Source: GCA-2687025 sp964473525 (GTDB lineage: Bacteria; Poribacteria; WGA-4E; GCA-2687025). Taken from it: DNA of 64,000 bases. The notes under the pieces were generated by a model. It made no database searches, was not told the DNA's origin, and saw nothing but the letters and a program-made list of their open reading frames with translations. Where the stretch lies: assembly GCA_964473525.1 (NCBI GenBank), contig CAYYPK010000020.1:61610-125609 (forward strand). Reading direction: 5' to 3'. This document shows, in pieces, positions 8,840 through 17,269 of the stretch; within the stretch, counting starts at the first letter, position 1, and every line of letters starts with the position of its first letter. The translations under genes and the position numbers were made by a program.

Positions 8840-10329
8840 CTACCGCGACCGGCTCCCCAGGTCGCGTATAAGCCGGTCGTCGGGGAAGCGACGCGCAGCC
8901 GCCTCCATGGCCGCGGCGGCCTCCTCCGGCCTACCGGCGTCCATGTATTGCTGCCACAGCTCCGCGTAGCGCCACGCCATCCAGTTGCTGGACTCCTTGG
9001 CGTAGGCCTTAAAGTCTCGCACTCCCTCGTACGGCTGACCCGTGTCGCCTTGGAATGCGTCAACCATCGCGCGGTATTCGTTGAGCGCGTCGCGGTAGGG
9101 CGGCACGACGTCGGGCGCGCTGTCCGGCCGCTCCGGCCTGGCCTCCTCCGGTGCTGAGGGGGATCGGCCATCCCCGGAGTCCAGCGGCGCTGGCGCAGGG
9201 CTCCGAACGGGCGGGCCGGCCTCCAACGTGGGCTCGTCCACCGCGCTGGGTGTGAGCTTTGATCTGCCATTCCTGAGCGCGTACAGTGATCCCTCTAGCG
9301 GGCTGAACTTCGGGGCGATCCTGAGTCCCCTTTTCATACGCCGCTGCCGCCGCATCCGCGTTCCCCAGCCGCTCGTGCGCTTGCCCCATGAGCAAGTACC
9401 CGAAGCCGTCTCGTCGATGAGTCGACACAAGCCGTGTAGCGTATTCCATGCTCTCTTCCGGCCGGTCTCGCAGATTCGCGTTGCCCAGCGTCACGAGGGC
9501 CTGGTGGTGGGTGGGATCTCGCTCCAGCACTGCCATGTACGCGGCCTGTCTGTCCGCGGCCCGTTCCCCGGGGCAGTTCCCTCGCCCACAGCGCCAAGGC
9601 TTCCAACGAGCTCGGATCCCGCCGCAGTTCGGCCTCCGCATGGTATAGCGCCCACTCGCGACTGCCGCCCTGGACGGCCCAATACTTGGCGGCCTCCAGA
9701 TGCGTCATCCCCTCGGACATTACGTGGTGCTTTAGCTCGTCCACGGGGCCACCCGAGCGTCCCTGATCGTGGTAGTGACGGAGAAGCAGGTCGAGCTTCT
9801 GCTCCTTAGTCAAGGCCGGATCGTAGACGGACTCCTCGATCGGCCGGTCCATCCTTGCCTCAATCTCCGCGTCGGGCAGGGGCGCGTCGCCTGTATCCTC
9901 CGGATCCCGTGGCCAGCTACCGCGCATGCGCCTCGGCCGCTGCCCGCCAACGTCCCTCGGGATCTTACTGGGCCGCGTGCCATCGGCGCGGAGCATCCCA
10001 TTGGACCGCGAATCCGCTGCCTCGCTGGTCGTCGCGACGGTTCCGTTGCTGCCGCGACGCCCTGTCGACTCTTGGGGCACGGTATGGTCCGAGGTGGCCT
10101 CGGGCTGCCGGCAGCCCCACAGGCCCGACCCAACGACACACGCGACAGCCACCCAATACGCGGTTCGACGCAACACTGCCCAGGCTCCCATGCACATGGA
10201 CTGGACACGCGCGCAGATGCCGCAGCTACCGCCGGCCGATCCGACGGCCTCGCCCCGCCGTCTGATCCGTCCAGGCCGTAGGGGATGTGCTCGTGCAAGG
10301 AGCGCAATGGAGCGAGACGTGTTCGTCAT
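8840..10329 (-). pseudogene. TPR-repeat envelope protein interrupted by two apparent frameshifts
   Basis: Three overlapping frames together encode one TPR protein. The N-terminal part starts at the ATG at 10329 (overlapping the upstream CRTAC1 stop, GGAGGAG 10 nt upstream) or at a later ATG at 10197 or 10191. It has a hydrophobic segment ending SGLWGC. It runs through EALALWARELP, then continues in another frame as ERAADRQAAYMAVLERDPTH through AAAAAYEKG, and then in the third frame as LRIAPKFSPLEGSLYALRNG to the stop at 8840. The breaks sit in CCCCGGGG (9566-9573) and CCCCTTTT (9327-9334). Either the gene is decaying or the assembly has two homopolymer errors. It is the last gene of a TPR-CRTAC1-TPR unit. 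Confidence 0.7.
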
Positions 10330-11990
10330 TCCACGTGCTCCTCCGCGACGGTAAGCTCCTGGTTCGCAACCACGTCGTCGAGCGTCTGCACGACGCCACT
10401 CGGCCAACGTATCTCGACCTTCGCCGCGCGTGAGACCTGGCCCAGGCCCACGGTCACCGCCAGCGCGCTGGCGGATAGGTAGCTCGATGCGGTTCGCGCT
10501 TCCCGCACGATGGTCCTCCCACCCACGTCCACGGCCACCCGCGCGCCGATGCCATCGCGGTTACTCACGCTCCCCACTAGACGCAGCCGGATCCAGTTGC
10601 CACCGTCGCCGTCGTTCCTGAGGAGCGCCGGCGGCCCGTTGGACCGACAGACGAGCACGTCCGTGTCGCCGTCGTTGTCGATATCCCCGAACGCCGCTCC
10701 GCGGCTGACGCCGCTCGTGGCGAAGTGCGCTCCGGAGGCGAGCGACACGTCCTCGAACCGGCCCGCGCCGTCGTTGCGGAATAGCCGATCCGCCTGCGCG
10801 AACGTCATGATGTCGGACGTCTGGTCGACCGTATCGAGGACATGGCCGTTGGCGATGAAGATGTCGAGCGCGCCGTCGTTGTCGAAGTCGACGAGGCCGG
10901 CGCCGAAGCCAACATCGAGGTAACTCGCCTGCCCCAGACCGACCTCGTAGATGACGTCCGCAAAGACGCCGCCGCCGAGGTTCCGGTAGAGCGCGTTCGT
11001 CTCGTAGGACAGGTTGGTGACGAACAGGTCTATCAGGCCGTCGCCGTCGACGTCGCCAGCGTCAACGCCCATCCCCGCCTGCGCCACTCCGTCGAAGCTG
11101 TAGGCGCAGCCGGCTGCGAGCGCGACATCGGTGAAGCGCCCGTCGCCGTCGTTGGTGAACAGGTTGTTGGGCGTGTCGTCGTTGGCGATGTACAGGTCCG
11201 GCGCGCCGTCGCCGTTCAGGTCCGACGCGACGACCCCGAGGCCCTTCCCCTCGAAGAAGCCGCCAGCGCCGCCCACTCCAGCGGCGTCCGTCACGTCCGT
11301 GAACGTGCCATCACCGAGGTTGCGGTAGAGGCGATCAGACGCGCCTTCGAATAGGGACGGGTGGCAGTAGGTCGGTAGGCCGGGCTCCCCGCACGGCGGG
11401 TAGTCGACGTCCAGTGAGTAGTGGAGGTAGTTGACGACGTAGAGGTCGAGATGGCCGTCCGAGTCCACGTCCACGAACGCGGCGCTGCTGCTCCACGATG
11501 GATCGCCCACGCCAGCGTCCGCGGTGACGTCCGTGAATCCGCCGTCACCGTCGTTGCGGTAGAGCGTGTTCGCGCCGAAGTTCGTGACGTAGATGTCGAC
11601 ATGGCCGTCGTTGTCGTAGTCGCCGGTCGCGACCCCCTGCCCGTAATGTCCCTCGTGCCCCAGGCCCGCGCTCGCGGTGACGTCCGTGAACGTACCGTCG
11701 CCGTCGTTGCGGTACAGCGCGCTGCGCGGCAGCACATCCGTGACGGCCTCGGGCAGCACGCCGCTGTTTAGTAGGAACAGGTCCAGATTGCCGTCGTGGT
11801 CGTAGTCCAGGAACGCGGCTCCGCCTCCCGTGGTCTCGGGAAGGCGATGCGCGCCGTCGGCTCCGCTCGAGTGTTCCCACCAGATGCCGGCCTGCGCGGT
11901 GATGTCCACGAACTCCGCGGGCGCGGCCGCCACCCCGCAGGCGCAGAGACAGAGCGTACACCGCCAGACTAGGGCGTCGATGGGGTTCAT
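10326..11990 (-). CDS. CRTAC1-family FG-GAP/VCBS repeat protein with ASPIC/UnbV domain
   Basis: A protein of 554 aa with an N-terminal hydrophobic export signal ending around AAAPAEFVDIT. The body consists of FG-GAP/VCBS repeats, each with an Asp-rich calcium-binding loop (FLDYDHDGNLDLFLLN, GDYDNDGHVDIYVTN, SDLNGDGAPDLYIAND, GDVDGDGLIDLFVTN), consistent with a beta-propeller. The last 90 residues are an ASPIC/UnbV domain (GIGARVAVDVGGRTIVREARTASS, VEIRWPSGVVQTLDD). Such proteins are secreted or surface-associated and probably bind ligands; no enzyme activity is established. It overlaps genes on both sides by 4 nt (ATGA), which places it in a translationally coupled TPR-CRTAC1-TPR operon. A homologue of similar layout is at 28976-30637. 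Confidence 0.9.
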   Translation of the reverse strand: MNPIDALVWRCTLCLCACGVAAAPAEFVDITAQAGIWWEHSSGADGAHRLPETTGGGAAFLDYDHDGNLDLFLLNSGVLPEAVTDVLPRSALYRNDGDGTFTDVTASAGLGHEGHYGQGVATGDYDNDGHVDIYVTNFGANTLYRNDGDGGFTDVTADAGVGDPSWSSSAAFVDVDSDGHLDLYVVNYLHYSLDVDYPPCGEPGLPTYCHPSLFEGASDRLYRNLGDGTFTDVTDAAGVGGAGGFFEGKGLGVVASDLNGDGAPDLYIANDDTPNNLFTNDGDGRFTDVALAAGCAYSFDGVAQAGMGVDAGDVDGDGLIDLFVTNLSYETNALYRNLGGGVFADVIYEVGLGQASYLDVGFGAGLVDFDNDGALDIFIANGHVLDTVDQTSDIMTFAQADRLFRNDGAGRFEDVSLASGAHFATSGVSRGAAFGDIDNDGDTDVLVCRSNGPPALLRNDGDGGNWIRLRLVGSVSNRDGIGARVAVDVGGRTIVREARTASSYLSASALAVTVGLGQVSRAAKVEIRWPSGVVQTLDDVVANQELTVAEEHVE

Positions 11991-13150
11991 TCGCGTGGCG
12001 TCTCGGGGCTGGCAGCCGCGCGCGCCGCGGCGGCGTTGCCGTCTTGCCCGGCCAACTCGTACGCCTTCGCCAGGTTCAGCCGTAGCCGCGAATCAGTCGG
12101 CGCCAACTCCAACGCAGCCAGGTACTGCTGGATGGCGCTCGTTGCGTCGTCCGCCATGAGGTAGGCGCCGGCAAGACTGTTGCGGTAGGCCGCCACGTCA
12201 GGCGCGCGCCCTACCACTGCCTCGAAGGCCACCGCGGCGTCGCTGTATCGGGCGAGCCGGAAGTAGGCGTACCCAAGGCGTTCCGCGTACCTGATGCCGG
12301 CGTCGGCGCCGTCACCGGCCGGCCAACGGCTGAGCGCCTCCTCGAGCGAGGCGACCGCCTCCGTCCACTCGCCGCGCGCGAGCCGCAATTCGCCCAGTCG
12401 CGCCCACAGTTCGGCGTCCGACGCGTCCAGCGCCAGCACGCGTTCGAGGCGCGCGATCTCCTCTACCTGCACGGTAAGCTCGCGGAAGGTGTTGAGCGCG
12501 TCCTGCCCCGCTGCGGAGGCGCCCTGCCGCATGAGACAGGCGCCCATGGCGAGGTAGCTCTTCGCGTGCAGCGCGTCCAGAGCGATGGCTCGCTCGAGCG
12601 CGCGTAGGGCGGCGCCGAGATCACCAAGGCGAGTGGCGGCCACGCCGACCTGATATGCCGCCTCGGGGTTGTCTGGATCAAGTCGCGCGGCGTCCTGTAG
12701 GGCAGCGCGCGCGGCAGCGGCGTCGCCCGTTCGCAGCAGCGCAACTCCGAGCAACAGATGCGACCGAGCGTAGTCTGGATCGACCTGCGTCGCGCGCCGA
12801 AGGTGCGCCAGAGCCTCCCCCGGCCGAGCGAACACCTCGGTGAGAATCTCGCCCACCTGGCAGTGGGCCTCAGCCGGCGCGGACGGAACCGCAGCGCGCC
12901 GGAAAGCGGCAAGCGCGTCACGCCAGCGCTCGCGCTTGCGGTAGAGCAACCCCAGGGAGTAGTAGGCGTCGGAGCGGGCGGGGTCGAAGTGGACCGCTCG
13001 TTCGAACAGAGCGATGGCGCGCGCGTCGTCGTCGGAGGCGACCGCCCCGCGCCCCGCGGCAACCGCCTCGTCCACCTCAGGCAGAGCGGCTACGGCGGAG
13101 GGGCGCGTCAGCGTCATCGTGGCGAGGATGGCCAGGGCGATATGCCGCAT
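11987..13150 (-). CDS. Secreted TPR-repeat protein
   Basis: A protein of 387 aa from the ATG at 13150, chosen because it gives a clean signal peptide (MRHIALAILATMTLTRPSAVAA); a start 27 nt upstream is also open. It consists almost entirely of tetratricopeptide units, about nine, beginning with ALFERAVHFDPARSDAYYSLGLLYRKRE and ending with QYLAALELAPTDSRLRLNLAKAYELAGQ. It is probably periplasmic and acts as a scaffold. It is the first gene of the TPR-CRTAC1-TPR unit and overlaps the CRTAC1 start by 4 nt. No catalytic residues are seen. Confidence 0.85.
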   Translation of the reverse strand: MRHIALAILATMTLTRPSAVAALPEVDEAVAAGRGAVASDDDARAIALFERAVHFDPARSDAYYSLGLLYRKRERWRDALAAFRRAAVPSAPAEAHCQVGEILTEVFARPGEALAHLRRATQVDPDYARSHLLLGVALLRTGDAAAARAALQDAARLDPDNPEAAYQVGVAATRLGDLGAALRALERAIALDALHAKSYLAMGACLMRQGASAAGQDALNTFRELTVQVEEIARLERVLALDASDAELWARLGELRLARGEWTEAVASLEEALSRWPAGDGADAGIRYAERLGYAYFRLARYSDAAVAFEAVVGRAPDVAAYRNSLAGAYLMADDATSAIQQYLAALELAPTDSRLRLNLAKAYELAGQDGNAAAARAAASPETPRE

Positions 13151-13214
13151 GGGCGTAGGACGGCGGCCTCCAGACAATGTCCCGTCGGAAGGCCGCCCAT
13201 TGCGTTCCGGGTGA

Positions 13215-14027
13215 CTAACGGGTCGCCGTCTTCAGGACGCCCCACGTCATGGCTGCCTTGCCCTGCGGGTCCACTGGCGTGAGACCGAAGGTCTTTGCCA
13301 AGCCGGCATCCATGACGGCGCCGATGTCGGTGGCGTCGAGCGCCACGTTGAAGAGGGCGAAGTCGTCGATGAGCCCGTGCGCCCAACGCTCGGCTGCGGT
13401 GCCGCCGATGCTGAGGTCAACGTTGATAAGATTCGGCGTGCCTGCCCCAGCCTGCTCGGCGTCCACGGCGCCGTCGACCCAGATCTTCTGCGTGGAACCG
13501 TCATAGCTGTAAGCTACGTGGTGCCAGGAGTCGTCCTCGACAACGCTCGGCCCCGACTTCCATGACGGCGCGATCTGGGCGCTACCCACTTCGACACGGC
13601 CCTGGTTCCCACCACGGCCGGGGCCGAATACGTTCAGGATGGCGTTCCACGAGCTGCTGAACGCATATACCATGTGGTCGTCAGCGCAGCACTGCGGCAC
13701 TGCCACGGCGTCGCGCGTCTCGAAGTTAATCCATGCCATCCCGGTGAATTCCTCCGCGGACGTCTCCAGCGACGCGGACGCCGGGACGAGCACGAAGTCG
13801 TTCTCGCCGTCGGTGCTGAGCGCCTCGCCGAACTTGCCGCCCGCGGCGATCTTGGCGCCGTTCTGGAACTCGCCGTGGTTGCCGTTCACGGAGGCATCGT
13901 CAGCGTTGCCGTCGAACAGCCAGATGCCTACTACGTCGTTCGCGCTAGGAGCTGCGGACGCCACGCTGGCGAGTAGCATCCCCGCCGCGGCGCACCCAAG
14001 TCCAAAAGCCGTGAGAGATTTCGACAT
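13215..14027 (-). CDS. Secreted LamG-like (concanavalin A-like lectin) domain protein
   Basis: A protein of 270 aa from the ATG at 14027. The frame extends upstream, but only this start gives a signal peptide (MSKSLTAFGLGCAAAGMLLASVASA). The mature part is one LamG/jelly-roll domain: GIWLFDGNADDASVNGNHGEF near the N-terminus, then FGEALSTDGENDFVLVPASASLE, WHHVAYSYDGSTQKIWVDG and GLIDDFALFNVALDATDI. These are the usual strand motifs of LamG_3-type domains that bind carbohydrate or surfaces. Nothing follows except a short tail (AAMTWGVLKTATR). A pair of adjacent cysteines (PQCCADD) is unusual. It lies 64 bp upstream of the TPR gene on the same strand and could be cotranscribed with it. Confidence 0.88.
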   Translation of the reverse strand: MSKSLTAFGLGCAAAGMLLASVASAAPSANDVVGIWLFDGNADDASVNGNHGEFQNGAKIAAGGKFGEALSTDGENDFVLVPASASLETSAEEFTGMAWINFETRDAVAVPQCCADDHMVYAFSSSWNAILNVFGPGRGGNQGRVEVGSAQIAPSWKSGPSVVEDDSWHHVAYSYDGSTQKIWVDGAVDAEQAGAGTPNLINVDLSIGGTAAERWAHGLIDDFALFNVALDATDIGAVMDAGLAKTFGLTPVDPQGKAAMTWGVLKTATR

Positions 14028-14368
14028 GCCTGCGTCCTCATCCTGTCCGTTGCTGTGACGTGACCGCATCGGAGTGAACCGCCGGGCGGCGCCGTAGTCG
14101 CGAAGCGCCGCTCCGCGCGAACAGTATACATTACCCTGTCGTCTGACGCGTTGCGGCGCGTTCGCCCGCAGCAGCGCGGTACGTAGGAAATCCCGCCACC
14201 GCTCGGGTACAATGCTACGCGGAGCGGCGCGGTACCGAGCCGACTTGCTCGCCGCTCTGCGTCTTGCGGCATCCGCTGAAACGCCGTAACGTAGTCGCGC
14301 GCAGCCGTGGGACATTGGACGGGCGACAGCTTCAACTGTAACGACGACCACAGCGATGAAATGGGTGT
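14028..14368. other. 341-bp divergent intergenic region (LamG gene / trkA)
   Basis: This is a non-coding stretch between divergent genes and should carry both promoters. A minus-strand TATACT at 14123-14128 and a plus-strand TACAAT at 14208-14213 are candidate -10 boxes for the LamG gene and trkA. Neither has a convincing -35. No RNA structure or repeat was recognised. Confidence 0.5.
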
Positions 14369-15724
14369 ATGAAGGCGATAATCATCGGCGCTGGCGAAGT
14401 CGGCTTCCACACCGCCGCCGTCCTGACCGCCGAGCGGCACGATGTCGTTGTCATTGACCAGTCCTTACAGTCCCTTGGACGCGCGGAAGAGCACTTCGAT
14501 CTGATGACCATCCAGGGATCCGGCGCCTCGCCGCGCATCCTCGCGCGCGCCGGCCTGGACGACACTGACCTCATGATCGCCGTCACGAACAGTGACGAGG
14601 TCAACATGCTCTCCTGCTCGATAGGCAGCCGGCTGGGTATCCCCAGCACCGCCGCGCGTGTTAGGTCGCAGGACTACTTCTACGACGGCAGCGCGCTCAC
14701 GCCCAAGGACGTTGGGATAGACCTGCTCGTGAACCCGGACGACCTGTGCGCTCAGGAGTTCTTCCGTCTGCTGAACACTCCCGAGGCGCGGGAGACGGTT
14801 GACTTCGTGCAGGGACAGGTCCAGTTCATCGCCTTCCACGTCAAGGCCGGCAACCCCATCTGTGGGCAGGAGTTGCGGGAACTGCGCCAACAGGTCTTCT
14901 CACACGCGATGGTCATCGCGGCGATCAAGCGCGCCGACGGCTCTACGGTGATCCCAACCGGGCACGACACCATCCAGAACGGCGACGAGATATTCGTGTT
15001 TGGCAGCCCCGACGCGGTCCACGAACTGCTGCACGTGTCGGGTGTCAGCGACCGCGCGCTGAATCGCGCCGTCGTGGCTGGCTGCACGGGCATCGGCATC
15101 GGGCTGGCGCAGCGCCTGGAAGAGGCGGGCGCGCACGTCACGATCATCGAGCAGGATCTCGCGGTCGCGGAAGCCGCCAGCGAGAAGCTGCGACGCGCGA
15201 TCATCATCCACGGCGACCCTCTGCACGAGGACGTGCTGGAAGAGGCAGCCGTGTCTGAGGCGGACGGCTTCGTGTCGGTGACGGGAGACGACGAGCACGA
15301 CATCATGGCGTGCGTCGCCGCCAAGCAGAAGGGCGCCGGCCGTGTTCTCCCGCTCATCCAGAAGCCCCGCTATCTGCCGGTGCTGGATGCAATGCCGACG
15401 CTGGACGGCGCCGTCAGCCGACACCTCACGGTCGTTGGGCACATCCTCCGGCTCATTCGCCGCGGTGAGGTCATATCGGTGGCCTCGTTCCACGAGATCG
15501 ACGCAGAGGCCATCGAGCTGGTTGCCGGCGAACGCTCCCGCGTAGTCGGCCATGAGTTGGGGAAGGCGAAGTTCCCCAAGGACGCTCTGGTTGGCGCCAT
15601 CGTGCGGGACGGCCAGGTCATCATGCCGTCGGGTCACGACATCATCCAAGCGGGGGACAGGGTGGTGGTCTTCTGCCTGCCCCAGGCGGTGCCCGAAATC
15701 GAGAAGCTCTTCGCTGGTAGGTAA
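14369..15724 (+). CDS. trkA: Trk potassium uptake system, NAD-binding regulatory subunit TrkA
   Basis: A cytoplasmic protein of 451 aa with two RCK (TrkA-N plus TrkA-C) repeats. The first Rossmann domain starts with IIGAGEVGFHTA and the acidic strand end VVVID. The second starts at about residue 235 with VAGCTGIGIGLAQRLEE. Each is followed by a TrkA-C domain (VFSHAMVIAAIKRADGSTVIPTGHDTIQNGDEIFVFG and the similar C-terminal KFPKDALVGAIVRDGQVIMPSGHDIIQAGDRVVVF). TrkA binds NAD(H) or ATP and gates the TrkH channel. The trkH GTG start follows 8 bp later, so this is a classical trkAH operon. Confidence 0.96.
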   Translation: MKAIIIGAGEVGFHTAAVLTAERHDVVVIDQSLQSLGRAEEHFDLMTIQGSGASPRILARAGLDDTDLMIAVTNSDEVNMLSCSIGSRLGIPSTAARVRSQDYFYDGSALTPKDVGIDLLVNPDDLCAQEFFRLLNTPEARETVDFVQGQVQFIAFHVKAGNPICGQELRELRQQVFSHAMVIAAIKRADGSTVIPTGHDTIQNGDEIFVFGSPDAVHELLHVSGVSDRALNRAVVAGCTGIGIGLAQRLEEAGAHVTIIEQDLAVAEAASEKLRRAIIIHGDPLHEDVLEEAAVSEADGFVSVTGDDEHDIMACVAAKQKGAGRVLPLIQKPRYLPVLDAMPTLDGAVSRHLTVVGHILRLIRRGEVISVASFHEIDAEAIELVAGERSRVVGHELGKAKFPKDALVGAIVRDGQVIMPSGHDIIQAGDRVVVFCLPQAVPEIEKLFAGR

Positions 15725-15732
15725 GCCCCTCC

Positions 15733-17247
15733 GTGAACAAAAAAGCTGTCGCGTACACGCTCGGCAACCTGCTCCTGTGCGTCGCCGTCGCCCTCCTGGC
15801 GCCCCTGCTGATCGCGGTGTACTACAACCGCGCGCACGGCGAGACGGACATGATGGCGTTCGTGTGGACGATCGTCGTCACGGTGGCCTCAGGGCTCATC
15901 CTGCGCTTCACGTGTAAGACAGACCCCGACCTACAGAACCGCGAAGGCTTCGCCGTCGTTGCCCTGGGCTGGATGGTAATGGCGCTGTTCGGCGCGCTGC
16001 CATTCCTCTTCGCCGGCGCGTTCGCCGATCAGGGGCAGAACGTGGTGGATGAGTTCGTCTTCTGCTACTTCGAATCCATGTCGGGGTTCAGCACGACAGG
16101 CGCGACGGTTCTCCTGGAGATCGAGCACCTAGACCACGGCATCCTCTTCTGGCGCAGCCTCACGCACTGGCTAGGGGGCATGGGCATCGTCGTGTTGGCC
16201 GTGGCCATTCTGCCTCTCCTGGGCGTCGGCGGCATGCAGCTCTACCGGGCGGAAGCCCCGGGGCCCCAGACGGATCGGCTGACTCCACGCATCGCTTCCA
16301 CGGCGAAGCTCATGTGGGGCGTCTACGTCCTGATTTCGGGCGTGGAGTTCCTGCTCCTCTGGGGAGGTCAGTTGCTCGGCGCGGCGCCCATGACGGCCTT
16401 CGACGCCGCTTGCCACGCTTTCGGCACCATGGCGACGGGTGGGTTCGCGACGAAGAACCTCAGCATCGGTCACTACGACAGCGTGTACGTGGACGTCGTC
16501 ATCACGGCGTTCATGTTCATCGCGGGCACGAACTTCGCGTTGCACTACCGCGCGCTGCGGGGAGACTTCAAGTCCTACTTCCGGGACACGGAGTTCCGGT
16601 TCTACGCCTTCATGTACGTGTTCGTCATATCGCTCCTCATGTGGAATACGCTGAGCTCCGTGAACGGCGCCGAGCCGGTGTACGACCACGCGGGCAAGGC
16701 GCTGCAGTATGCGACGTTCCAGACGGCGGCCATCATCACTACGACAGGCTACGGCACAGCCGACTTCGAGGTGTGGCCGTCTCTGTCGCAGGCCGTCCTC
16801 GTGATGATGATGTTCTTCGGGGGGTGCGCTGGTTCGACCGGCGGCGGCATGAAGCACATCCGGTTCCTGCTGCTCATAAAGCACGGGTACGCCGAGATCA
16901 AGCGGCTTATCATGCCCCGGGCGGTGCTGCCGATCCGCGTTGGTGACAAGGTCGTGCCACCAGACGTGATCCGCAACATCCTCGGATTCTTCTCCCTGTT
17001 CATGGGGTGCGTGGCTATCGCGACGCTCATCATGGCGGCGCTTGGCCTCGACATCGTCACCGCGTTTACGTGCGTGGTCGCGACGATCTTCAATATCGGT
17101 CCTGGGCTCTCCCTCGTGGGCCCAACGGACAACTACGCCCACATCCCGGCGATCGGCAAGTGCGTTCTGAGCTTCTGCATGGTCCTGGGACGGCTCGAGC
17201 TGTACACGGTCCTGGTTCTGTTCGCCCCGCAATTGTGGAAGCGGTAG
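15733..17247 (+). CDS. trkH: Trk potassium uptake system, channel subunit TrkH
   Basis: An integral membrane protein of 504 aa from a GTG start 8 bp after trkA. It contains the four pore-loop segments of the Trk/Ktr superfamily: SGFSTTGATVL, FGTMATGGFATKN, AIITTTGYGTADFE and FNIGPGLSLVGP. Each has the conserved glycine that replaces the full K+ filter. Ten or so hydrophobic spans are present, ending in LGRLELYTVLVLFAP, as in TrkH. It imports K+ under TrkA control. selA starts 22 bp downstream on the same strand, so potassium transport and selenocysteine genes may be transcribed together. Confidence 0.96.
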   Translation: MNKKAVAYTLGNLLLCVAVALLAPLLIAVYYNRAHGETDMMAFVWTIVVTVASGLILRFTCKTDPDLQNREGFAVVALGWMVMALFGALPFLFAGAFADQGQNVVDEFVFCYFESMSGFSTTGATVLLEIEHLDHGILFWRSLTHWLGGMGIVVLAVAILPLLGVGGMQLYRAEAPGPQTDRLTPRIASTAKLMWGVYVLISGVEFLLLWGGQLLGAAPMTAFDAACHAFGTMATGGFATKNLSIGHYDSVYVDVVITAFMFIAGTNFALHYRALRGDFKSYFRDTEFRFYAFMYVFVISLLMWNTLSSVNGAEPVYDHAGKALQYATFQTAAIITTTGYGTADFEVWPSLSQAVLVMMMFFGGCAGSTGGGMKHIRFLLLIKHGYAEIKRLIMPRAVLPIRVGDKVVPPDVIRNILGFFSLFMGCVAIATLIMAALGLDIVTAFTCVVATIFNIGPGLSLVGPTDNYAHIPAIGKCVLSFCMVLGRLELYTVLVLFAPQLWKR

Positions 17248-17269
17248 CCGTACCCGGAGCTCTGACCAC

